A stretch of DNA of 64,000 nt from Smallanthus sonchifolius (taxonomy: Eukaryota > Streptophyta > Magnoliopsida > Asterales > Asteraceae). Both the position numbers and the translations under genes were made by a program. The stretch covers positions 8,495,272 to 8,559,271 of the forward strand of contig CM042038.1 of the NCBI GenBank assembly GCA_023525975.1. Reading direction: 5' to 3'. Under the pieces are notes generated by a model. That model was not told the origin of the DNA. It did no database searches and was given only the letters and a program-made list of their open reading frames with translations. Shown here in pieces: positions 34,609 through 44,573 of the stretch; the first letter of the stretch is position 1; every line of letters starts with the position of its first letter.

Positions 34609-37600
34609 ATGTCCAATGGTTTTTGGCCTTGCCCCTTCAAGGGGTTCCATTGTTGCCCCGATGGTGTGGCTGGGTCTAAGGGGATCCGAAGACTCATTGC
34701 TCATTTTAAAAGTCACCATTTTGTTTCTGATGATAGGAAAGATACCTTGAGGCGTGCTATTGCTGAAGACTCTAATCTTTTTACCTCTACTTGTGAAGCC
34801 CTGAGGTTATCTGATCAATGGTTGTGTTGGGAGTGCATGCGCCTTCATTCCTTCAGTCGGGCGTGTCACCATGAAGATCAGGCTATTCGGTCTATGCCAA
34901 GGGAAGGGGGTGAGAAGGATTTTATTGTGGGAGTCCCTAGACCGTGTGTCGCTACGGAGGCTTCCTCGTCTGGAGAGGTATGTGTTGATGTTGCTCTTCT
35001 TGACCGGGTTTTTTCTCTCCCTGTTAAAACGGTTAAGAGCATCCCCTTTAGTTGTCGCATGGCGTTTGCCCAAGCCTTGACCACAGCTTTGGATAATGTG
35101 GTGGCTATGCCTGATTCGGTTGATGCTTGGATTAGACTTCTACTATTACCTCGGTGTATTTTACGTGTTTTTACGCCGGTCAGCCGCCAAGATAAGAGGT
35201 CGGGCAACAGGAAGAACGGTCAATGTCTCAGCATTCAGCGGGCGCTGGCTCAATGGGGCGACCGTGAGGGGTTTGACACTCTCATTCAGTCTTTGTTTGC
35301 TCAGCCTGTGAAGGAAGGTTGTGAGGGTTTTAAGAAAGGGCCTGATAAAAATAAAACAGAGGATACGAGTTCTATCAAGCAGTGTTTACGTAAGGTTGCC
35401 GATGGTCATTTTACCGCTGCAGTTAAGGTTCTATGTTCTTCGGGGGTCGCACCACTCGATGAGAAAACTTCGAAGGCTCTCGAGGATAAGCACCCGTGTA
35501 TGCCCCCGCCTACCATGCCAGCTTTCTTACCGACCGACCCTCCCCTTGTCGTAGAGACTGATAGTGTGCTAGTGTGTATCAAATCTTTCCCTAAAGGTAC
35601 GTCATGTGGGAGAGATGGTTTGAGGGCTCAGCACCTTTTGGACGCCCTTTGTGGGGAAGGGTCCGTGATTGCGGCTAGTCTACTCAGGGCGATTGCAGCT
35701 ATGGTTAACTTATGTTTGAGGGGGGGTTGCCCAAGGAGTTTGGCGGAATTCGTTGCATCTGCTCCCCTTACGCCCCTTCTCAAGCCCGATAATGGGATCC
35801 GGCCTATTGCAGTGGGTTCAATTTGGAGGAGAGTAGTCTCCAAGGTTGCTATGAAGGGGGTGGGGAGGGATATGGCCAAATACCTTGGCGACTTCCAGTT
35901 TGGGGTCGGGGTTCCAAACGGGGCTGAGGCGGTTCTTCATAGTGCGAACAGGTTCGTGAATGCACACCACCGAGACGGGTCGCTGGCTATGCTTACCGTC
36001 GATTTCTCGAATGCCTTTAATCTTGTGGATAGAACTGCTCTTTTAAATGAGGTGAGGAAAATGTGTCCATCTATCTCTGCTTGGGTTGATTTCTTATATG
36101 GCCAGCCAGCTAGACTTTATGTAGGGAATGATTATATTTGGTCCTCCACGGGGGTTCAGCAGGGGGATCCCTTAGGGCCTCTCCTTTTTGCCCTTGTTTT
36201 ACACCCTCTTGTCCTCCGGATCAGAGATCGCTGCAAGCTTCTTTTCCACGCATGGTACCTGGATGATGGGACCCTTATTGGAGATGCTACTCAGGTTGCC
36301 AAGGCTTTAGACATCATTAGAGTGGAGGGCCCATCTTTGGGCCTCCTTGTCAACATAAAAAAAACTGAAGTTTTTTGGCCTACATGCGACGGGGTGAAGA
36401 CTCGAGAGAGCTTATTTCCGCGGGAAATTGGTAGGCCGGTGCATGGGGTGAAACTCTTAGGTGGTGCTGTCAGCAGAGATGGGGAGTTTATTAGTGGTTT
36501 GGCCCTCAAAAGAGCCAAACGTGCGGTTGACCTGATGGGATGCCTCAAACGCCTTCGGAACCCTCAGAGCGAACTCCTCCTGCTTCGTTCGTGCATGGGG
36601 GTTGCTAAACTGCTGTTTGGGCTCAGGACTTGTCAGCCTTCTTATGTCGGGGAAGCCGTCTCTGTTTTTGACACAGGTCTTCGGAAAACGATTGAGGACA
36701 TTGTTGTTTGTGGGGGTGCCTTTTTTGGGGACCTCCAATGGAGGTTAGCTTCCCTCCCGACCCGCTTTGGGGGTCTTGGGATTTGCTCGGCTGGGGACGC
36801 CTCTTCCTACGCTTTTGTGGCTTCAAGGGCCCAATCTTGGGTTCTTCAAGACCACATTCTTCGCGAATGTGGTGGTGGGTTGTTTGACTCTGATTACAGG
36901 AGTGCGTTGGACACTCTGCATAGTTCTCTTCCCGATCTTGATATTGACGGTTTCTATATTAAAGACACCGCCCCTCTTAAAGCCCAGAAAATTTTGGCGA
37001 ATGCTTTATATAGTGAAATTGTCAAGACATTTGAAGAGAAGTTCGCTTTGTCCCCGCGGCAGCGAGCCGTGCTCGAGTGTTTGCGAGCCCCCCATGCTCA
37101 GGATTTCCTGTCAGTTGTTCCCATCGAAGGTTTAGGGCAATGTATGTCGCCAGTGGAATATCGGGCTATCCTCAAATACCGGCTGATGGTACCCCTTTTC
37201 CCGGTTGATGACCCGTGTCCCGTTTGTCGGAAGGCTTGCTTGGATTCTTTTGGGGAGCATGCTGTCCATTGCAGAGAATTACCGGGCTTCAAATACCGAC
37301 ACGACCTAGTTCGAGATGTGCTTTTTGATGTCCTTAAGAGGGCAGGGATCTCGGCTAAAAAGGAAGCCCCGGTGAACTTCTTGACCGACCCATTAGATGG
37401 GAGATCAACCCTTCGGCCCGCTGACATTCTTGTTTTTGGATGGGAAGGAGGGAAACACGCATGTGTTGATTTGACAGGTGTGTCCCCCCTGGTTGGGTTA
37501 AGGGACAATGGGTTTAAGGTGGGTCAGGCGATAAACAAGGCAGAGGCGGGTAAAGTAGCTAAGCACGAAAAAGCTTGCCTTGTGAATCAGCACGTGTTCG

Positions 37601-37794
37601 TACCGTTTGCCTTTGACACCTTTGGCGCTCTCGCCCCTGATGCGGTGCGGTTCCTTAAGCGGGTTCAGCGGGTGGTCAGCAGTAACACCGCATATATTTA
37701 TGGGGGGAACTTTGTGTTTAGTAGAGTAGGATTTGCTATTCAGAAGGGGGTAGCGGCGCAGCTTGTTGCCCGTCTACCTGCCATTAGTTTGTAA
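34609..37794 (+). CDS. R2-like retrotransposon protein: zinc finger, RT, CCHC, PD-D nuclease-like
   Basis: An uninterrupted 1061-codon ORF, richer in G+C than its surroundings. Near the N terminus, CPFKGFHCC...RRLIAHFKSHH (about residues 8-40) looks like a Cys2His2-type finger, with a second Cys/His group (CWECMRLHSFSRACHH) near 75-90. The reverse transcriptase has motif A TVDFSNAFNLVD (Asp 465), motif B GVQQGDPLGPLLF (about 515) and motif C YLDD (550-553). Downstream are KKTEVFWPT and a thumb/connection region. A zinc-knuckle-like CPVCRKACLDSFGEHAVHC starts at 870. A block RPADILVFGW...HACVDLTG follows, with Asp 939 and Asp 954 and a lysine-rich helix (NKAEAGKVAKHEK), as in restriction-like endonucleases. 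No apurinic endonuclease or RNase H is seen. This order is that of R2-type elements, which insert by target-primed reverse transcription. It is intact and could be functional, or it could be a domesticated gene; the family is known to me as a repeated plant ORF without clear classification. Confidence 0.75.
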   Translation: MSNGFWPCPFKGFHCCPDGVAGSKGIRRLIAHFKSHHFVSDDRKDTLRRAIAEDSNLFTSTCEALRLSDQWLCWECMRLHSFSRACHHEDQAIRSMPREGGEKDFIVGVPRPCVATEASSSGEVCVDVALLDRVFSLPVKTVKSIPFSCRMAFAQALTTALDNVVAMPDSVDAWIRLLLLPRCILRVFTPVSRQDKRSGNRKNGQCLSIQRALAQWGDREGFDTLIQSLFAQPVKEGCEGFKKGPDKNKTEDTSSIKQCLRKVADGHFTAAVKVLCSSGVAPLDEKTSKALEDKHPCMPPPTMPAFLPTDPPLVVETDSVLVCIKSFPKGTSCGRDGLRAQHLLDALCGEGSVIAASLLRAIAAMVNLCLRGGCPRSLAEFVASAPLTPLLKPDNGIRPIAVGSIWRRVVSKVAMKGVGRDMAKYLGDFQFGVGVPNGAEAVLHSANRFVNAHHRDGSLAMLTVDFSNAFNLVDRTALLNEVRKMCPSISAWVDFLYGQPARLYVGNDYIWSSTGVQQGDPLGPLLFALVLHPLVLRIRDRCKLLFHAWYLDDGTLIGDATQVAKALDIIRVEGPSLGLLVNIKKTEVFWPTCDGVKTRESLFPREIGRPVHGVKLLGGAVSRDGEFISGLALKRAKRAVDLMGCLKRLRNPQSELLLLRSCMGVAKLLFGLRTCQPSYVGEAVSVFDTGLRKTIEDIVVCGGAFFGDLQWRLASLPTRFGGLGICSAGDASSYAFVASRAQSWVLQDHILRECGGGLFDSDYRSALDTLHSSLPDLDIDGFYIKDTAPLKAQKILANALYSEIVKTFEEKFALSPRQRAVLECLRAPHAQDFLSVVPIEGLGQCMSPVEYRAILKYRLMVPLFPVDDPCPVCRKACLDSFGEHAVHCRELPGFKYRHDLVRDVLFDVLKRAGISAKKEAPVNFLTDPLDGRSTLRPADILVFGWEGGKHACVDLTGVSPLVGLRDNGFKVGQAINKAEAGKVAKHEKACLVNQHVFVPFAFDTFGALAPDAVRFLKRVQRVVSSNTAYIYGGNFVFSRVGFAIQKGVAAQLVARLPAISL

Positions 37795-38064
37795 TTTTGG
37801 TACTTCTTGCCGTTAATAATCAAGAAATCCTAATTCGTTTTTTTAAAAATTTAATATCATGATAAGCACTAAGTTATAATGCTTATTTAAGCTTGAATAA
37901 TTATACACGTGCATCACATCACCTTTGGGCAGAAGTGAAGCATTATATGTTATTCAAGTAACTTTTAAAATTTTGAAAACCATTTAATTTTAAGGTTTAA
38001 CAAAATAAAACTAAAGCATTTATTAATAGCAAACCCCCCGCGAGGAAAAAATTTAGGCACGTAA

Positions 38065-38480
38065 ATGAGGCTAGGTTCACGGTAGAGGTGAGGGTTCACG
38101 GCTTAGATGAGGGTTCACGGTTCCAATAAGGTTTACGGTTCATTAAGGGTTCACGACTAATGTAAGGTTCACGGTTAAGGAAAGGTTCACGGTTCAGTAA
38201 TGGGTTCACGGTTCAATAATGGTTCACAGCTCCTCTAAGGTTCACGGAAATAGTTCATAAATCATGAACTATAAAACCGTGAACTGTTTAAATCGTGAAC
38301 TGTTAAACCGTAAACAGTTAAATCGTGAACTGTTAAAACCGTAAACAGTTAAATCGTGAACTGTTAAACCGTAAACAGTTAAATCGTGAACTGTTAAAAC
38401 CGTAAAGTTTAAGACTCGTAAATACAAACCCGTGAAATTCTTAAATCGTGAATGATGAACCTGATAAGGCAGGTGCAATA
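38065..38480. repeat. Hairpin-rich array: ggttcacgg units facing cgtgaactgttaaa units
   Basis: The left half (38070-38255) has about ten copies of ggttcacgg. The right half (38275-38455) has alternating cgtgaactgttaaa and ccgtaaacagttaaat units with a period near 30-45 bases. The halves are complementary at their cores (ggttcacggtt against aaccgtgaac), and within the right half gaactgtt and aacagtt are inverse of each other. The array can therefore fold both locally and as one large hairpin. Confidence 0.75.
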
Positions 38481-38795
38481 TTTAAGGGATTTGATTGTAT
38501 TTTCAAATTTCAAAAATCTTTTAAGTTGTATAAAATATCCAAGTTTCTTTATTTAAAGTAATAAATTAATATTTTAATTTGAAATCTTAGATATTAAGTT
38601 ACAAGATTTTAGCAAAAAAACACAATCAAATAATTATTCATCCCAAAATAAGGGGATTTTCATCAAAATAATGATGAACACGAAGAACAGTTTATGAACT
38701 GTTCTTCAATAATATCAGATTAAAGCCTGAAATCGAAATCTTGAAATATTATTTTAATAGATTTCAAAAATCTTTATAGATCTCGATTTTAGGAG

Positions 38796-39268
38796 ATCAA
38801 AAACAAAATATATTAAATAAAAACAGAAAATTGTTAAACGCTATTTGGACGATTTTCATACGGTTTTAATCAAAATTTTGTTCTCCGATTTTAATTCCAG
38901 TTTAGGGAATGAAACAAGAACTGGTTAATCAACATACGCTCTGATACCACATGTTAATCAGTTCTTGTAACATGATAATGGAAAACAATAAAGTAAACAT
39001 ACCTGATAAGCTAACCGCATAGATAGGGAAGACGTCATAATCCACAGGAAGATCGGGTTCCTGTTTAGGGTGTACGGTTAGGATGGCTAAGGTGAATTCG
39101 TAAGAACTCACGGTTATGGAAGAGAGAGGGACGAATTAGGTGTTGTTAGTTGATTCATTCATTGATTGATTAGTCAATTCACTCTAATAATCTCTCTATA
39201 AATATATACACCCAACGGGAAACCCATTAATGGCCCATTAAGAGTAATTAGGCCCATAAACTAATTAC
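38796..39268 (-). repeat. Direct repeat, copy 2: LTR-like with primer-binding site
   Basis: Partner of 32173-32646, more than 90% identical by eye. The primer-binding site is the complement of the stretch near 38938-38949 and the LTR-like part begins tgttaatcagttcttg at about 38952. Similarity stops at aactaattac. The two copies bracket about 6.1 kb containing the motif array, the 1061-codon ORF and the hairpin array. Confidence 0.65.
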
Positions 39269-39535
39269 TAGTCATAGATTAATAATAAAACATTTGATCA
39301 TTTAATAATAAGATAAATGATTATAAGAGACACATAATAAATCGTGTCTTACAAACCATTTGTTGAAGAATGAAGAATCAAAAGCAGAAAATCAACCGAA
39401 TAAAAGTTCTTACAAGCACGACAATAAGAATCATTGTTGCTGATTTTTTTTATTTCCGTTTCATCTTCTATTTTCCGTTATTTGTTTCAAACTATACATC
39501 GTATCGAAACTGACTCTAGCTTGAGATCGGGGGCA
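39269..39535. other. Possible 3' internal end of a Copia element
   Basis: No protein is recognisable. The last bases, gagatcgggggca just before 39536, look like a polypurine tract, so this stretch is probably decayed Copia interior. Confidence 0.35.
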
Positions 39536-39739
39536 TGTTAGAGATGTATATTAGATATAAAATATTAATTATAATTAGATTTATATATATTAGTTATTTA
39601 CGTAGAGAAGATTTGTTGGATTTATCTATATTATAATTAAGTACTGTGATTAGATTAGGCCTTCTTCGTAATTATCCGAATTAAATTTTACATATATTAA
39701 TATCTTACTAGTTCTTTTCTTTCAATTCAATGTATTACA
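39536..39739 (+). mobile_element. Copia-type 3' LTR
   Basis: It follows the polypurine-like gagatcgggggca, starts tgttagagatgtatatta and ends caatgtattaca, giving TG...CA ends and 204 bases, the size of many plant Copia LTRs. No upstream partner lies in the window, so only the 3' end of the element is recognisable. Confidence 0.5.
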
Positions 39740-40373
39740 AAAATATTTTTTGATGTTTTAAAAACCAATTCCTTAAAAAATAAAAAGGAAAAAGAAAATA
39801 CGTCAATATATGCATGTGGAACTGGAAATTAAGATGATGCCTTACTCTACGTTGTCATAATGAAATGAACGTGTTGTAGGACGTAATTAGTCGGGTATGG
39901 ACACGTGGTGGACCCATGAGGCACAACAGTTGCCTAGACTAGAGGTCAGTGCTCGCTCACTAGGTTGTACATTGTCGGCACTCCCGGCTAAATCTTGGTT
40001 GCATTCCCTTCACAATATCCCTTTTCAAAATATAGTCTGAAAATGTGCACAAAATACATCTAACTTGTATATATATATCGAGTTGGTTTTTATATTATGT
40101 GTAAAACAATTTTGGTGATGTATATTTTTGAACAATAAACTTAATTACTTAAACATGTACGCCTTAAATAATACTTATTTATTTTAAACTACGTTAAAAT
40201 TACGTGTATTACACGATTGAATAAATCCATGGAATACAACATAATCTTTTAACATATACACTTATCAGATTAAATATGTCTTATCTGTCAATCAAAGTGA
40301 TGATTGAATATAAACACATATATAAATCTTAATATCGCTAGCTTGAAAACACTTTGATGTATATATCAATATA
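39740..40373. other. Intergenic, no gene seen
   Basis: A mixed-composition stretch at 39880-40020 stands out from AT-rich DNA but carries no recognisable protein. Around 40200-40230 gtgtattacacgattgaata is a further Helitron-type hairpin scrap. Confidence 0.45.
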
Positions 40374-40807
40374 CTAGTTTAAATCCCGTGTCTACACATG
40401 AGATGAAAATTATCAATATTTAAATTTTTTAAGTTTTTGTATATATATTTTACAGGTGTAAAAATATATTAGATATACTAAAAATAGAAACAAACTCAAA
40501 ATATGTAAAAAATAATATATAATTAGGTTTTGAAAATACGTTAATTACTATTTAATATAATCTGACTTTCATTTACTATTTGATTGAAATAAAAGTTACA
40601 TAATTAAATTTTAAAGTTTTTTATAACAAGGGATAATTTAAAATAAATGTATTTTATTAGAATAATTAGTATTTCTTTTAAATATATATTATTATTAAAA
40701 GATAGAAATGCATTAAATAAAAGAGAGATACGAGAAAAAAAATAATGAGAATGAATATGGAGGCGACACGTGTCACTTAAAAACTTTTATTTATTATATA
40801 GTATAGA
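40374..40807 (-). mobile_element. Non-autonomous Helitron, 434 bp
   Basis: Both ends are intact. The minus-strand start is TCTATACTATATAATAAATA at 40807, and the low-coordinate end has CTAG (40374-40377) beside the hairpin region cccgtgtctacacatgag. The body carries ggcgacacgtgtcac near its start. It is the best reference copy of the family for the minus-strand members at 17457 and 27391. Confidence 0.8.
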
Positions 40808-40981
40808 TGTTAATAAATAGTATCTAATAAATAATGTGATAAAAATTAATAATTAAAATGATACTTTATGAAAATTGTTTTCTATTAACTACATATGGTT
40901 TTTAATACAAAGGAATGAACTTTTACAAAATCAATTGGTTTATTTTAAAAGGAATAAATTATCTAAAAGTGAATATATATG

Positions 40982-40984
<3 letters not shown>

Positions 40985-41026
<42 letters not shown>
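40985..41026. repeat. (TAA)n microsatellite
   Basis: About fourteen uninterrupted taa units. Confidence 0.95.
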
Positions 41027-41027
<1 letters not shown>

Positions 41028-41192
41028 TATGCTTTAATTTTAAAATATGCTTGAAAAGATCTGGATGCTAACGTGACTATTTCTAGGTGGATGTGAAAAT
41101 TTGGACGCCTGTATAGACAATCTTGTAGACGAGAACGTGTTCCAAAAGAGTGATCCTAAATTTAAAATTTTCAAGTCTTTAAGATTTTTATA

Positions 41193-41690
41193 GGGGAATT
41201 CTAACCACACATGAAATATTTCTAACTGGACATGTCGCCGGCCTATACGCATAAGGCAATACAATGGCGTATAGGGTTCAGTCACTGACAACAGAATGTC
41301 ATGTGTCATTCTGTGTCAGTCGGCTGGTCCAATACGTGGCGTATTGAGCTATACGCAACGTATGAGGCACTGGTTATATTTTTGCTTCAAAAAGTTGAAA
41401 GATTTGGAAGGAGAATTCTAACCACACACAGAATATTGCTAATTGGACACGTCGCCGCCCTATACGCCCTCGTATAGGGCAATACAATGGCGTATAGGGT
41501 TCAGTCACTGACAACAGAATGTCACGTGTCATTCTGTGTCAGTCGGCTGGTCCAATACGTGGAGTATTGAGCTATACGCAACGTATGAAGCACGGGTTAT
41601 ATTTTTGCTGCAAAAAGTTGAAAGATTTGGAATTTATGAATCCTATACGTGGCGTCTAGGGCAATACGCCACGTATAGGTTTTTTTTATT
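41193..41690. repeat. Tandem duplication of the MULE A 3' terminal repeat
   Basis: Two units of about 215 bases start gaattctaaccacacac-like (41196 and 41411) and share ggcgtatagggttcagtcac and cattctgtgtcagtcggctg. The inner copy preserves all but the first G bases of the terminus. After the second unit comes a further pair of inverted tatacgtggcgt motifs at 41643-41681. Confidence 0.8.
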
Positions 41691-41982
41691 TAATTATTTT
41701 TTTAATTTAATTTATATTTTGTTTTTTTTATTTAATTATCTTTTTTAATTTAGTTTATATAATTTTGTTAATATAAGTTTGTTATCTATTTATGATATTT
41801 ATATATTTTATATTTTTTTTAAACATTTATTATATTTTTTACATTACAACCAAACAAAATATTAAACATTACAACCAAACAAATACACAAAACATTATAT
41901 ACATTACATCAAAAAATTAAATATATACATCAAAATGTTTTACATACATAACAACAAAACAAACTAAATACAAATAAAACAA

Positions 41983-42381
41983 CTAAACCTGACTGGCTCC
42001 GCTGTCACCCTGACCGGCTCCCCCCTCATCCCGACCCGCCCCGCCCTCATCCTGAACAGGGTCGTCCGGATAATGACGTGGCGGTGGTAGTGGAAGTGTC
42101 TCGATGCCGGCGGCTCGTGACAGATCCACGAGCTGTCCAACTGCCCACATCATCAGGTCCTCCATGCGATCGACTTGACGACCCTGTCACCGTGAGTCGG
42201 CAACAAGTCTTTCAAGCAATGTCTGGGTAGCCCTGTCCAGCCTAACAGACTGACGTACGTGTCGGGGATGTTGTGGCGGATGAACGTGGATGTCATCGAC
42301 GTGCGGGACGTGCGGCGGCGCGTCCTCCATCGCCAAACCCTGTAGCGGATGAGGCATAGGCGGGTCCCCCAGTCCGGGCAT
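41983..42381 (-). pseudogene. GC-rich broken ORF inside MULE A
   Basis: Two collinear segments in one frame (42381-42187 and 42165-41983) are separated by a single in-frame TGA at 42187-42189. The product is rich in Pro, Asp, Gly and His (VDDIHVHPPQHPRHVRQSVR, LPLPPPRHYPDD, repeated DEGGAG) with a helical LERLVADSR...MEDLMMWAVGQLV stretch. I recognise no family. Its G+C content is far above the flanks. It may be a third MULE gene or captured host sequence. Confidence 0.45.
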
Positions 42382-43551
42382 CTACGGCAACGGCACCGGG
42401 ACCCAAACCTAGTCCTGGACGGCCCCTACGAACCGAAGTCCTTTCGGGAATCGGAGCGTGATGAGCATGCCGCTCGCCGTGCGACGGTCTAATCGGACAG
42501 GGGGAATAACAATAATAAATTGATTTTATTTTTTTATTTTAAATAATAATAAATGATTTTTTTATTTGTAATAATAATATATTGTTTTTATTTTAAATAA
42601 TAAAAATAATTTTTTATTTTAAATAACAATAAATAATAATAATATATTGTTTTTATTTTAAATAATTAAAATATTTTTTTTAAAAACATATACGCCACGT
42701 ATAGCCTTATGCGTGGCGTATAGGCTGTTATCGGGTAACCAAGCCATACGCAGGGCTGTTACTGGGCAAACCAAGCCATACGAAGGCCAACCAAGCCATA
42801 TGAAGGCCAAGTTGCCGAGAACATCAGCCATACCCAGAGTATAACACTATACGTGGTGTATGGCTTCATCGTTTTCCTCAGATGAACTATACGCCGCGTA
42901 TGGTTCTATACGTGGCGTATAGCTCTTAAGTTTCAGTGGTAAAAATCCCTAATCTACCCAGTTTTACCCACTAATAATCAATATAAACCTAACATTATTG
43001 ATCGGGAGTTGAGATACGTACCTTTACGAAGTTTTTTTGAGACGACAATCGAAATCAATAAGGTATTTTGACCGGGTCGCGAATGTGTTTGTGTGGGTTT
43101 GTTGTGGATCGTTTAGGTCTGTACGAGGCATTATCCGACTTAATCAGAAGGCTATACGCCACGTATAGGGCAATACGTGGCGTATAACCATATCTTAAAT
43201 TTAAAAATTTTGAATTCCCTATCATTCAAGCCTGTACGCCACGTATTGCCATATACGTGACGTATAGAATATTTAATTAAAATTATATATTATTAATTAA
43301 AAGATTAATTAAAATTAGTTAAAGTTAATTATAATTAGTTGTAATTAATTAATAATAAATTAAAATTAATAAAAAACTAATCAAAATGACTATAAAAATA
43401 ATTAAAATACAATTTTAAACAAACATTATCTGTGATCCGTGACGTATTGTGTAAATCTAGATTTATTAGTAGCCATTATTTTCGTAAATCGTTCAATACG
43501 AACACTGTATATTTTTTCCTATTCTACTGCATCATCATTTTGGTGCACATT

Positions 43552-44409
43552 TCAAAGTGCATTCGGTGTGGGAATCGGAAAATCTCCTTCTAACTTGACG
43601 TGGATGAAATGATCCCTGTTGAAGTGAACTAACGATACGATTTGATGTTGAGCGTGAACGTTTGGACCAAACCACAATAGAAAAAATGTTTGATTACTGG
43701 CGATGCTTAAAATATGAACAATCACCCCAAATCTTTGAGCAATTAGGAGTCCTGTGTATGGCATCGACATCCAACGACTACACATCCTGTCAATCTATCG
43801 TGTGACGTAGCTTATCATATTCTTGAAAGGCGACTCTGTCAAAAACAGTTCTCCACCATTCTTCTTTATTGTTCATCTCCTGTAGAAGTTGTTGTCGGAT
43901 AAAAAGCCATCGGTTTTTATTTAACCCAAGCCCAAAGCTACCAATTGAAAACCACAGTTTCCGTCGGGATTTACTACTTGTATATGTGAAATGTACGGAT
44001 AAAATAAAGATGGTATCGAATCCTTAAAACAATGTATATTGTTAACCGCATCTTTCCTCATAATCAATGGAAACCCAAGATGGGCGTTATCATCTTGTGG
44101 TTGCTTTCCTTTACCCTTCGTTGAACGACGGTGTCGAATAACCGAACTCGCTTGTCTAGAGTCTTGTGACGCAATGTACGAGCTTTGTCTCGCAGGGTCA
44201 CATTTGCTTTGTTGGGATCCTATGAATGAGCTATTTCTCGCGACATCCTGTTTCCTTTGTTGTTGCTTTTTCAAAGTTGGACGATTGCGAGTATCTTCTT
44301 GTACCATAGACGCTTTCTTGTTACTTTTGCTCGGAAAGACCACCCCTGAGATTCTCGACAGCATACTTCTTTTGACCTGATCGGGTTGTGACATAACTTT
44401 GTTTCTCAC
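43552..44409 (-). pseudogene. OTU-like cysteine protease of MULE A, broken
   Basis: The first open segment (44409-43921) starts with a basic, Gln/Ser-rich region and ends YISHIQVVNPDGNCGFQLVA, the catalytic-cysteine motif of OTU proteases (DGNC). After stops around 43921 and 43860, a second segment (43785-43552) ends HFIHVKLEGDFPIP, corresponding to the catalytic-histidine strand. Upstream, before 44409, IPLDALDVFWRKL-like sequence links it to the transposase, so transposase and protease were probably one spliced gene. OTU proteases remove ubiquitin or SUMO-like tags; proteases of this kind or of Ulp1 type occur with some plant MULE transposases. At least two stops make this copy inactive. 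Confidence 0.7.
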
Positions 44410-44573
44410 TTAACCAAGTACTTTATCCACGTCTACATTTTCATCATCGACAAACGACGGTTTTAAATCAAGTTTCCTCCAGAAGACGTCCAACGCATCT
44501 AGCGGGATTCTGCCACATTAATTAAAATGAAATAGTCAGAACAGTTTGAAAATAAAAAAAACAAGATAAATAG

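Noticed and set aside
34513..35207. Minus-strand frames opposite the start of the 1061-codon ORF
   Set aside because: They are antisense shadows with no recognisable domain, whereas the plus frame has a full set of RT motifs.
38269..38478. 69-codon minus-strand frame with LTVHDLTVYGL repeats
   Set aside because: It is a translation of the hairpin array; the repeat period keeps the frame open by chance.
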